A DNA stretch of 9,307 bases from Pseudomonadota bacterium. Its GTDB lineage: Bacteria > Pseudomonadota > Alphaproteobacteria > Rhizobiales > Kaistiaceae. Made by a program: the position numbers and the translations under genes. Each line of letters opens with the position of its first letter. The first letter of the stretch is position 1. The notes beneath the pieces are model-generated. The model worked only from the letters and a program-made list of their open reading frames with translations. It ran no database searches and had not been told where the DNA came from. Location of the stretch: contig JAEVZM010000715.1 in the NCBI GenBank assembly GCA_023392225.1, positions 1-9,307 on the forward strand. Direction: 5' to 3'. Positions 1-5,750 of the stretch are shown piece after piece.

Positions 1-555
1 GGGGTGGTCGTGGGCGGGGCCCGCGGCCGCGGCGCGGCCGAACATCAGCGCGGTGCCGGACGGCGCGTCGACCTTGTGGCGGTGGTGCATCTCGAGGATC
101 TCGATATCGAAGTCGGGGTCGAGCGCCTTCGCCGCCTCGCGGATCATCACGGCGAGGAGGTTGACGCCGAGGCTCATGTTGCCGGACTTGACGACGACGG
201 CATGACGGGACGCGGCGGCGATCTTGGCCTCGTCCTCGGCCGAAAGGCCGGTGGTGCCGATCACGTGGACGATGCGGGCCTGGGCGGCGATCTCGGCGAA
301 GGCGATCGTCGCCGCCGGCACCGTGAAGTCGAGCACCCCGTCGGCCTTGGCGAAGGCTGCGACCGGCTCGTCGGTGAGCAGGATTCCATTCGGGGCGAGG
401 CCGGCGAGGAGGCCCGAATCCGCGCCCATCTCGGGCGCGCCGCTGCGGTCGATCGCGCCGACCAGCTTGACGCCGGGCGTGCCGGAGACGACGCGGACCA
501 GCGTCCGTCCCATCTTGCCGGCGGCGCCGACCACGACGATCCCCATGTCGGTCAT
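1..555 (-). CDS. dapB: 4-hydroxy-tetrahydrodipicolinate reductase, 5' part (runs off left edge)
   Basis: DapB reduces 4-hydroxy-tetrahydrodipicolinate with NAD(P)H in the cytoplasmic diaminopimelate/lysine pathway, which supplies the cell wall and lysine. The visible 185 residues show the nucleotide-binding loop VGAAGKMGRT (residues 9-18), DFTVP (76-80), GTTG (100-103), SGNMSLGVNLL (124-134) and the catalytic signature HHRHKVDAPSGTAL (157-170). His157 and Lys161 match the catalytic His159/Lys163 of the E. coli enzyme. Family members have about 270 residues, so roughly the last third is outside the window. The start is the ATG at 555, preceded by GGGGTGA at a usable distance; a second in-frame ATG at 546 has no ribosome site but would still keep the Rossmann strand. 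The gene follows higA in the same direction after 77 nt, but a promoter-like pair in that gap suggests independent expression. The identification is firm. Confidence 0.97.
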   Translation of the reverse strand, partial: MTDMGIVVVGAAGKMGRTLVRVVSGTPGVKLVGAIDRSGAPEMGADSGLLAGLAPNGILLTDEPVAAFAKADGVLDFTVPAATIAFAEIAAQARIVHVIGTTGLSAEDEAKIAAASRHAVVVKSGNMSLGVNLLAVMIREAAKALDPDFDIEILEMHHRHKVDAPSGTALMFGRAAAAGPAHDHP

Positions 556-582
556 CTGTCACCCCGTCACTGAACCGGCTCG

Positions 583-611
583 GGTATAGCCGGGGTGCGG
601 GGAGGGAGCAA
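583..611 (-). promoter_or_regulatory. Candidate sigma70-type promoter of dapB
   Basis: On the minus strand a TTGCTC box (611-606) and a TATACC box (588-583) are separated by exactly 17 nt. They match the TTGACA/TATAAT consensus at 3/6 and 4/6 positions. Transcription would start near 576, leaving a leader of about 21 nt that carries the GGGGTGA ribosome site before the dapB ATG at 555. The match is weak and based on inspection only. Confidence 0.33.
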
Positions 612-632
612 ACCGCCGTACCGGCGAGCCCG

Positions 633-1037
633 TCAGCGCTGGGCGGTACGGGACGCGGGCCGGATCAGGGCGTCGGCCGGAATGCCCCATGCCGTGTGGA
701 GCTTCCACGCCATCTGCATGGTGAGGGGGCGCCTTCCGGTGAGGATGTCCGAAGCACGCTGGCGGGATCCGAGCAGGCGACCGAGATCGGCCTGGCTGTG
801 CCCGCCGGTCTCCATTCCGAAGCGGATGGCATCGACCGGGTCGGGCGGGGCGATCGGCCAGCGCTTCCGCTCATAATCGTCGATCACCAGGGCCAGGAGG
901 TCGAAGCGGTCCGCCTCGAGCGTGCCCGGCGTCGGCTCGTGCTCGAAATAGTGCTCGATCTCGTCGACGGCGGCCTCGTAGTCGGTTTCCGACCGCAGGG
1001 GCCTGATCATCCTGTCCGCCTTCACCGTCTTCGCCAT
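633..1037 (-). CDS. higA: Antitoxin of HigA family (XRE-type helix-turn-helix)
   Basis: This 134-residue protein is a HigA-type antitoxin (the COG5499 group): it would bind and neutralise the HigB toxin and repress the operon. The N-terminal part (about 10-62) has the family pattern MIRPLRSETDYEAAV, a GTLEADRFDLLALVIDDYE helix, and the linker WPIAPPDPVDAIRF. The C-terminal part (about 70-125) is an XRE helix-turn-helix with HSQADLGRLLGSRQRASDIL and GRRPLTMQMAWKLH. The ATG at 1037 overlaps the end of higB by 16 nt and has GGAG eight bases upstream, which implies translational coupling to the toxin gene. An in-frame ATG nine codons later (MIRPLRS) corresponds to where many homologues begin and is the alternative start. 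The protein is of normal length and appears intact. Confidence 0.93.
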   Translation of the reverse strand: MAKTVKADRMIRPLRSETDYEAAVDEIEHYFEHEPTPGTLEADRFDLLALVIDDYERKRWPIAPPDPVDAIRFGMETGGHSQADLGRLLGSRQRASDILTGRRPLTMQMAWKLHTAWGIPADALIRPASRTAQR

Positions 1038-1333
1038 GTCACCGTCTCCGCATCGATCCTGTCGTACTCGGCGTGGGTCCCGACGAATTTCACCAGCACC
1101 CGCCCGTAGGCGTAGGAGATGTGGGCGATCAGCCGGTACTTGTTGCCGCCGAGGTCGAAGACCACGCGATTGTCGGACACGAAGTCCACGGTCGCGCCGA
1201 ACTGGCGCTTGACGTCCTGCGGACCAGTCCAGCGGGCCTGGGCAACGGTGGCGAACCAAGCCCGCAACGGCATCTCGGCCGGCGCGTGCTTCTCCCAGAA
1301 TAGCTTCAGCGTCCGTCGCGCGATCACCTGCAC
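1022..1333 (-). CDS. higB: HigB-type toxin (RelE-like mRNA interferase)
   Basis: This 103-residue protein fits the HigB_toxin family (Pfam PF09907), RelE-fold ribonucleases that cut mRNA at the ribosome when the antitoxin is lost. Visible family signatures are QVIARRTLKLFWEKH (2-16), the tryptophan-rich AWFATVAQARW (25-35), the core FDLGGNKYRLI (59-69), and the C-terminal KFVGTHAEYDRID (82-94). The start chosen is the GTG at 1333, because homologues begin right before VIARRTL. In-frame TTG (1357) and GTG (1354) codons exist but fall inside the palindrome and the predicted promoter, so they would not be on the transcript. The toxin precedes and overlaps the antitoxin, the usual higBA order. 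No Shine-Dalgarno sequence is visible; promoter spacing suggests a leaderless message. Family-level identification is strong, while the exact start is inferred. Confidence 0.92.
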   Translation of the reverse strand: MQVIARRTLKLFWEKHAPAEMPLRAWFATVAQARWTGPQDVKRQFGATVDFVSDNRVVFDLGGNKYRLIAHISYAYGRVLVKFVGTHAEYDRIDAETVTWRRR

Positions 1334-1339
1334 GGCGTC

Positions 1340-1368
1340 AGGATAGCTTGTCACCAATTTGGTGACAA
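1340..1368 (-). promoter_or_regulatory. Candidate higBA promoter, predicted leaderless
   Basis: On the minus strand a -35 box TTGTCA (1368-1363, 5/6 match) and a -10 box TATCCT (1345-1340, 4/6 match) are separated by exactly 17 nt. The GTG start of higB lies seven bases after the -10 box, at the position where transcription should begin. The operator palindrome covers the whole -35 box and most of the spacer, so a bound repressor would exclude RNA polymerase. The boxes and spacing are seen directly; activity is inferred. Confidence 0.6.
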
Positions 1369-1369
1369 G
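1347..1369. promoter_or_regulatory. 23-bp perfect palindrome, probable HigA/HigBA operator
   Basis: The arms CTTGTCACCAA (1347-1357) and TTGGTGACAAG (1359-1369) are exact reverse complements around one central base. The site lies directly upstream of the toxin-antitoxin genes and overlaps the predicted -35 element. HigA-family antitoxins dimerise and bind inverted repeats in their own promoters, so autoregulation is the natural reading. It could also fold as a hairpin after regA (stop at 1381), but no run of T follows it, so a terminator role is less likely. Confidence 0.7.
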
Positions 1370-1380
1370 TGCGACCCGGA

Positions 1381-1932
1381 CTATCGTGGTGCGCGCTTGG
1401 CGAGGATGCGCTGGAGGGTGCGGCGGTGCATGTTCAGCCGGCGCGCGGTCTCCGAGACGTTCCTGTCGCAGAGCTCGTAGACCCGCTGGATGTGCTCCCA
1501 GCGGACCCGGTCGGCCGACATCGGGTTCTCCGGCGGCTCCGCCTTGGTCTCGGGATCGCGGGTCAGCGCATGGTGCACGTCGTCGGCGTCGGCCGGCTTG
1601 GCGAGATAGTCGATCGCGCCGAGCTTCACGGCGGTGACGGCGGTGGCGATGTTGCCGTAGCCGGTCAGCACGATCATCCGCGAATCGGGGCGGCGCCGGC
1701 GGATGAGGTCGATGACCTCGAGCCCGTTCCCGTCTTCGAGGCGCATATCGACGACGGCATAGGCCGGCGGAGCCGACTCGACCTTGCGGATGCCTTCGGC
1801 GACGGTGTCTGCAGTATCGACGGCATAGCCGCGTGTTTCCATGGCGCGCGCAAGGCGCTGGAGGAACGGCTTGTCGTCATCGACGATGAGGAGCGACATG
1901 TCTTGACTGTTGTTCTGCTTCGTTTCGGACAT
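1381..1932 (-). CDS. regA: Redox response regulator RegA/ActR/PrrA type
   Basis: This 183-residue DNA-binding regulator is the partner of RegB. In alphaproteobacteria the family controls genes for respiration, carbon and nitrogen fixation, hydrogen use and acid tolerance. The receiver domain (about 12-125) has the acidic pair Asp18/Asp19, the phosphoacceptor Asp62 in VVDMRLEDGNG, Thr90 in VLTGYGN and Lys112 in YLAKP. The C-terminus (about 142-183) is a Fis-type helix-turn-helix, NVSETARRLNMHRRTLQRIL, as in RegA. Length matches the family (about 180-185). The ATG at 1932 is preceded by GGGGA six to seven bases upstream. An earlier GTG at 1965 would add 11 residues not typical of the family. 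It lies 89 nt downstream of regB in the same direction, so the two are probably cotranscribed, with a possible extra promoter in the gap. Confidence 0.95.
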   Translation of the reverse strand: MSETKQNNSQDMSLLIVDDDKPFLQRLARAMETRGYAVDTADTVAEGIRKVESAPPAYAVVDMRLEDGNGLEVIDLIRRRRPDSRMIVLTGYGNIATAVTAVKLGAIDYLAKPADADDVHHALTRDPETKAEPPENPMSADRVRWEHIQRVYELCDRNVSETARRLNMHRRTLQRILAKRAPR

Positions 1933-1985
1933 TCCTAGTCCCCGTCCCGGAGGGGAAATAAGCACTCTCCCGTCGCGTTTTAAGG

Positions 1986-2013
1986 GTTATAGGCAGTTTC
2001 ACTGGCCCCGCAA
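1986..2013 (-). promoter_or_regulatory. Possible internal promoter for regA
   Basis: In the 89-nt gap between regB and regA, the minus strand carries TTGCGG (2013-2008, 3/6) and TATAAC (1991-1986, 5/6) separated by 16 nt. The A/T content just after it (TTAAAA) is unusually high for this window. It could let the regulator be made in excess of the kinase. The -35 match is poor and the call rests on inspection only. Confidence 0.3.
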
Positions 2014-2021
2014 GCCGATCC

Positions 2022-3395
2022 TCAGGCCGACAGGCGCTCGCCGGGAAGTCGGTCCGGCTCTTTTTCTTCGACGCGACTCCTCGGCCAGGCGACGCGGACG
2101 ATCGCACCGCGGGCCGGCGGCTCCGAGTTGCCGAAGGTGAGGCGGGCGCCGGTGCGCTCGAGCAGCGTCTTGGCGATGAACAGTCCGAGGCCGAGTCCGC
2201 CGGCCTCGTGATCGGCGCGGTCGTCGCCGCTCGGGCCACGGGTGGTCACGTAGGGCTCGCCGATGCGCGACAGGATCGCCGGGGTGAAGCCGCGCCCGTC
2301 GTCGCGGATGGTGATGGCGACCTCGCGCTCGTTCCAAGAGATGCGGATCTCGACCCGTTTCTCCGCGAAGTCGACGGCGTTCTCGATCAGGTTGGCGAAG
2401 GCCTGCATCACCGCCGGATTGCGCCGGCCGACCGGTTCGGGGCCGTCTGCGACCGGGGGCAGGATCACGATCTCGGTGCCGAAGTCCCGGTAGGGCTCCA
2501 CCACTTCCTCGAGCAGGTGGGTCACCGGCTGGCGGGCGATGGAGACGTCGAGCTCGCCGGACATCGAGGTCAGCTTGCCGAGGATGTCGCGGCAGCGCTG
2601 GGCCTGGCTGTTGAGGAGCGCGATGTCGTCGGCGTGCGGATCGTCCGGCGCCATCTCCCGCTGCAGCTCGCGCGACACCAGCGCGATGGTCGCGAGCGGG
2701 GTGCCGAGCTCGTGCGCGGCCGCGGCGGCCAGGCCGTCGAGGGCGGAGAGGTGCTGCTCGCGGGCGAGCACCATCTCGGTTGCGTTGAGGGCGCGGGCGA
2801 GCTTGCGCGCCTCTTCCGCCACCTGGAAAGTGTAGGTGCCGGTGAAGGCGCAGGCCGAGACCAGCGCGATCCAGACGCCGACCGTATAGACCCACGGTGG
2901 CTGGAAGGTCTCGCCGGCCGCCCAGGGCAGCGGCAGGTGGCTGACGGCGAGCACCGTCGCCACCACGACCACGATCGCCCCGAGCAGCATGGTCGGGAAT
3001 GGCGCGAGCGTCGTCGCCGAGACGATCACCGGTACCAGGAGGAGGATCGCGAACGGATTGTCGAGGCCGCCTGTCAGGAACAGGAGCGCCCCGAGCTGGA
3101 GCGCGTCGTAGGACAGCATCAGGAAGGCCGGCTCGGCGCGCAGTCGCTGGCTTGCCGGGAAGGCGACGCGAAGCGCGATGTTGGCGGCCGCCGACAGCGC
3201 GATCAGGGCGATGCACCAGAACAGCGGCAGCGGAAAGCCGAGGCCGAACTGGACCACGCCGACGGCGACCGCCTGGCCGACGACGGCGAGCCAGCGAAGC
3301 CGGATCAGGGTCTGGAGCCGGAGGCTGCGTCCGGCGAACTCACCTTCCGGCAGCGGCTGCCCCGCATACTGGCGATCGATGGCGATGTCGTTCAT
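2022..3395 (-). CDS. regB: Membrane redox-sensing histidine kinase RegB/ActS/PrrB type
   Basis: This 457-residue inner-membrane kinase phosphorylates RegA in response to the quinone pool/respiratory redox state. About six hydrophobic segments lie between residues 33 and 192. Between two of them is GGLDNPF (109-115), the conserved GGXXNPF heptad linked to ubiquinone sensing. The H-box AAAHELGTPL carries phospho-accepting His228. Cys268, in the QRCRDIL motif of the dimerisation helices, matches the redox-active Cys265 of Rhodobacter capsulatus RegB. The ATPase domain shows the N-box NLIENAVDFA (335-344), DDGRGF (365-370) and GGLGLGLFI (399-407). The start is the ATG at 3395 (MNDIAIDRQ), with GAGG 11 bases upstream. 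The frame stays open upstream to 3536, but that extension crosses the divergent phaZ promoter and lacks family character. It is divergent from phaZ and upstream of regA. All catalytic and sensor residues are present. Confidence 0.96.
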   Translation of the reverse strand: MNDIAIDRQYAGQPLPEGEFAGRSLRLQTLIRLRWLAVVGQAVAVGVVQFGLGFPLPLFWCIALIALSAAANIALRVAFPASQRLRAEPAFLMLSYDALQLGALLFLTGGLDNPFAILLLVPVIVSATTLAPFPTMLLGAIVVVVATVLAVSHLPLPWAAGETFQPPWVYTVGVWIALVSACAFTGTYTFQVAEEARKLARALNATEMVLAREQHLSALDGLAAAAAHELGTPLATIALVSRELQREMAPDDPHADDIALLNSQAQRCRDILGKLTSMSGELDVSIARQPVTHLLEEVVEPYRDFGTEIVILPPVADGPEPVGRRNPAVMQAFANLIENAVDFAEKRVEIRISWNEREVAITIRDDGRGFTPAILSRIGEPYVTTRGPSGDDRADHEAGGLGLGLFIAKTLLERTGARLTFGNSEPPARGAIVRVAWPRSRVEEKEPDRLPGERLSA

Positions 3396-3470
3396 GCGCT
3401 GCGCGACCTCGTTCGGCGGGCGATCGGCCCTGGCGTAATGCCCGCGGGCCCGTTGTCCTCCGGGGCCGTC

Positions 3471-3484
3471 TGACCGATCGGTCA
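3471..3484. promoter_or_regulatory. 14-bp perfect palindrome between regB and phaZ (TetR-type operator candidate)
   Basis: TGACCGATCGGTCA is an exact inverted repeat with no spacer, followed by AA on the plus strand. Palindromes of the GACCG-N0-2-CGGTC kind are common targets of TetR-family repressors. It lies 75 bp before the regB start and about 95 bp before the phaZ start, just upstream of the predicted phaZ promoter. No tetR gene is in the window. The palindrome is seen directly; the binding protein is inferred. Confidence 0.45.
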
Positions 3485-3493
3485 AACTTGTCC

Positions 3494-3523
3494 TTGCCTT
3501 GACGCCTAGGACCGACCTATTCT
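3494..3523 (+). promoter_or_regulatory. Candidate phaZ promoter
   Basis: TTGCCT (3494-3499) and TATTCT (3518-3523) are separated by 18 nt on the plus strand, and the predicted transcription start is near 3530, inside the 21-bp palindrome. A better -35 word, TTGACG at 3499-3504, has too short a spacer (13 nt) to the same -10. The call is tentative. Confidence 0.3.
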
Positions 3524-3541
3524 TTTTGCAACGCAAAAAGA
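3521..3541. promoter_or_regulatory. 21-bp perfect inverted repeat in the phaZ leader (possible PhaR-type site)
   Basis: The arms TCTTTTTGC (3521-3529) and GCAAAAAGA (3533-3541) are exact reverse complements around AAC. It is strikingly A/T-rich for this window and sits at the predicted transcription start, 38 bp before the phaZ TTG. The core TTGC-N3-GCAA resembles the TGC-rich inverted repeats bound by PhaR, the repressor of PHA-related genes in alphaproteobacteria. It could instead act as an RNA hairpin in the leader. The symmetry is seen directly; the regulator assignment is inference. Confidence 0.5.
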
Positions 3542-3566
3542 CCGTGCTGGCGGAGCGCGGCGCAGC

Positions 3567-3570
3567 GAGG
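3567..3570 (+). promoter_or_regulatory. Ribosome binding site deciding the phaZ TTG start
   Basis: GAGG ends nine bases before the TTG at 3580. The upstream in-frame candidates, TTG 3499 and GTG 3544, either lie in the promoter or lack this signal, so this site supports the TTG start. Confidence 0.55.
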
Positions 3571-3579
3571 GATTGGTCT

Positions 3580-5013
3580 TTGTATTACCAACTCTACGAA
3601 CTGAATCACGCCGCCCTGAGCCCCTTCCGGGCTGCCGCAGATGCGACGCGGCTCTACTTCAAGAACCCGCTCAACCCGTTCTCGCATACGCCCTTCGGGC
3701 GGAGCGTCGCGGCGGCGGCCGAGCTGTTCGAGCGGACCACGCGCCGCTATGGCAAGCCGGAGTTCGGCCTCAACTCCACCACCGTGCGTGGCGAGCGATT
3801 CCCGGTCGTCGAGCGCTCGGTCTGGGAGCGTCCGTTCTGCCGCCTGCTGCATTTCGAGAAGGTCGGCCGCAGCGGCCGCCCGCAGCCGAAGCTGCTGATC
3901 GTCGCGCCGATGTCGGGCCACTATGCGACCCTGCTCCGCGGCACCGTCGAGACCATGCTGCCGGATCAGGACGTCTACATCACCGACTGGATCGACGCGC
4001 GCATGGTGCCCCTCGCCGAGGGCCGGTTCGATCTCGACGACTACATCGACTACGTCATCTCGATGCTGCATTTCCTCGGCGAGGACACGCATGTGATGGC
4101 GGTCTGCCAGCCGTCGGTGCCGGTGCTCGCCGCCGCCGCGGTGATGGAGGCGCGGGGTGATCGTCACGTTCCAGCGACGATGACGCTGATGGGCGGCCCG
4201 ATCGACACGCGCCGCAACCCGACCGCCGTCAACACCCTCGCCAACAGCCACGACCTCGACTGGTTCCGGCGCAACGTCATCATGCCGGTACCGTTCCCGC
4301 ATCCCGGCTTCATGCGCGAGGTCTATCCCGGGTTTCTTCAGATCTCGGGCTTCCTCAACATGAATCTCGGCCGCCACATGCAGGCCCACCGCGACTTCTT
4401 CCGCCATCTCGTCGAAGGCGATGGCGACTCGGCCGAGAAGCACCGCGATTTCTACGACGAGTATCTCGCGGTGATGGACCTCACCGCCGAGTTCTACCTC
4501 CAGACCGTCGACACCGTGTTCATCAAGCACGCGCTGCCGAAGGGCGAGATGATGCATCGCGGCGAGCGCGTCGATCCCGGCGCCATTCGCCGCGTCGCCC
4601 TGTTCACGGTCGAGGGCGAGAACGACGACATCTCCGGCGTCGGGCAGACGGAGGCGGCGCAGGACATCTGCACCGGCATCCCCACCGATCGGCGCGCGCA
4701 CTATCTCCAGCCGAAGGTCGGCCACTACGGCGTGTTCAACGGTTCGCGCTTCCGGTCCGAGATCGCGCCGCGCATCAGCGACTTCATCCGCACGCATCCA
4801 CATCCGGCAGCCAATCCCGTCGCCACTCCGGTCAGCGCCAAGCCGAACGGCAAGGCCAACGGCAATGGCCATGACCATGACCCTGACGTCGAGGTGGTGC
4901 CGGAGCAGCCGGCCGCGCCCGGCAAGTCGCGGCCTGCGACCGCCGCGGCGAGGTCGGGCGGCTCCCGTCGTCGCACCTCCGCCAGTCCGGCGAAGCGCAA
5001 GTCGACCCACTGA
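3580..5013 (+). CDS. phaZ: Intracellular polyhydroxyalkanoate depolymerase
   Basis: This 477-residue enzyme hydrolyses (thiolyses) stored polyhydroxybutyrate on the granule surface, releasing carbon and reducing power. The N-terminus YYQLYELNHAALSPF and FKNPLNPFSHTPFG are typical of intracellular PhaZ. The nucleophile is Cys176 in AVCQPSVPV, a lipase-box-like motif with Cys in place of Ser. The other triad members are probably Asp349 or Asp350 in GENDDISGVGQT and His382 in VGHYGVF, matching the Cys183/Asp355/His388 spacing of Ralstonia eutropha PhaZa1. There is no signal peptide. The TTG start at 3580 agrees with homologue N-termini and has GAGG nine bases upstream. Residues about 405-477 form a low-complexity tail rich in Pro, Ala, Lys, Arg and Ser, with an NGKANGNGHDHDPD stretch, outside the catalytic domain and probably disordered. 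The gene diverges from regB and ends before a GC-rich hairpin. Confidence 0.95.
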   Translation: MYYQLYELNHAALSPFRAAADATRLYFKNPLNPFSHTPFGRSVAAAAELFERTTRRYGKPEFGLNSTTVRGERFPVVERSVWERPFCRLLHFEKVGRSGRPQPKLLIVAPMSGHYATLLRGTVETMLPDQDVYITDWIDARMVPLAEGRFDLDDYIDYVISMLHFLGEDTHVMAVCQPSVPVLAAAAVMEARGDRHVPATMTLMGGPIDTRRNPTAVNTLANSHDLDWFRRNVIMPVPFPHPGFMREVYPGFLQISGFLNMNLGRHMQAHRDFFRHLVEGDGDSAEKHRDFYDEYLAVMDLTAEFYLQTVDTVFIKHALPKGEMMHRGERVDPGAIRRVALFTVEGENDDISGVGQTEAAQDICTGIPTDRRAHYLQPKVGHYGVFNGSRFRSEIAPRISDFIRTHPHPAANPVATPVSAKPNGKANGNGHDHDPDVEVVPEQPAAPGKSRPATAAARSGGSRRRTSASPAKRKSTH

Positions 5014-5039
5014 TCGAACGCTGCCGACAGCACTCGTCT

Positions 5040-5064
5040 CCGGCCGCTGCCAACCGGCGGCCGG
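5040..5064 (+). terminator. GC-rich hairpin after phaZ, possible terminator
   Basis: CCGGCCGC (5040-5047) and GCGGCCGG (5057-5064) form a perfect 8-bp stem around a 9-nt loop, starting 26 nt after the phaZ stop. Only a short T-run (GATTTTG) follows, about 20 nt later, so it is not a canonical intrinsic terminator. It could instead stabilise the 3' end of the mRNA. Confidence 0.4.
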
Positions 5065-5133
5065 ACGTTGATCGGTCGTCCGATTTTGCTTGAATCACGG
5101 GTCGGTGATCACCACGTCGAATTCACCACTCAC

Positions 5134-5140
5134 AGAGGGG
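5134..5140 (+). promoter_or_regulatory. Strong ribosome binding site fixing the GTG start of the DUF2852 gene
   Basis: AGAGGGG ends eight bases before the GTG at 5149, the strongest Shine-Dalgarno-like sequence in the window. It selects this GTG over the longer open frame beginning at 5068. A 10-bp palindrome, GGTGATCACC (5104-5113), lies just upstream, of unknown meaning. Confidence 0.65.
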
Positions 5141-5148
5141 ATACGACA

Positions 5149-5583
5149 GTGATCAACGCCTATGCCATGCGTCCCGCGTGGACGCCCCTGACCATCGCCC
5201 TGATGGTGATCGGCTTCATCGTGTTCTGGCCGCTTGGCCTGGCGATGCTCGCCTACATCATCTGGGGTCATCGCGTGCCCGAGCTTCGCCGTCACTTCGA
5301 AGGCATGAAGCAGGACTTCCGCAGCGAGTTCCGCGGTGGCGGGCGGAGCTGCGGGCGGTCGCGCGGCTTCTCGGCGAGCGGCAACGTTGCCTTCGACGAG
5401 TACCGCGCCCGCGAGCTCAAGCGGCTCGAGGAAGAGCGGCGCCGGCTCGAGGAGGAGCGTCAGGAGTTCGAGACGTTCATGCAGAACCTCCGCCGCGCCC
5501 GCGACCAGGAGGAGTTCGACCGCTTCATGCGCGATCGGCGCAGCATGAAGCCGGGTGACGCGGACCCCACGATCGATCTCTGA
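5149..5583 (+). CDS. DUF2852 family membrane/coiled-coil protein
   Basis: This 144-residue protein has the hallmarks of DUF2852 (PF11014), a family found almost only in alphaproteobacteria and without a known function. Residues about 14-38 form one hydrophobic segment ending in the family motif VIGFIVFWPLGLAMLAYIIWG (split across 20-40). A short Gly/Arg/Ser-rich linker (about 62-78) leads to SGNVAFDEYRA (77-87) and a charged coiled coil (about 83-130) with repeated LEEER units and EEFDRFMRDRR. The likely layout is one transmembrane helix with a cytoplasmic coiled coil able to oligomerise. The GTG start has a strong ribosome site. It lies between phaZ and a metallopeptidase gene, 135 and 167 nt away, probably as a separate unit. 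The role is unknown; membrane or envelope organisation is only a guess. Confidence 0.88.
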   Translation: MINAYAMRPAWTPLTIALMVIGFIVFWPLGLAMLAYIIWGHRVPELRRHFEGMKQDFRSEFRGGGRSCGRSRGFSASGNVAFDEYRARELKRLEEERRRLEEERQEFETFMQNLRRARDQEEFDRFMRDRRSMKPGDADPTIDL

Positions 5584-5750
5584 TCGTCACGCGTCATCTC
5601 TCTTACGGACGGCGGAGCCCTCGGCACGGCCGTTTCGATTCCGGCCTCGTTGCGATGGTGACTTTCCGGGGGATGCGGCAGCAGGCCCGATTCTCGCTTC
5701 CGCCCAAATCGGGGACAATCCTTCCTGCTGATTCGTGACATGAGAGCGCC

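Noticed and set aside
616..651. Possible terminator hairpin at the end of higA (CCGTACCG / CGGTACGG)
   Set aside because: The arms are only 8 bp with a 20-nt loop, part lies inside the higA coding region, and no T-run follows on the minus strand.
2208..3473. A 421-codon open frame antisense to regB
   Set aside because: The protein is low-complexity and rich in Gly/Arg/Asp/His, typical of reading the reverse strand of a GC-rich gene; regB is certain in the other direction.
3396..3536. N-terminal extension of regB by 47 codons
   Set aside because: The extension crosses the phaZ promoter and both palindromes, has no family similarity I can see, and the ATG at 3395 matches the usual RegB start region.
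3517..5010. A 497-codon open frame antisense to phaZ
   Set aside because: Composition is a mirror of phaZ codon use, with no recognisable domain and no ribosome site; phaZ itself is certain.
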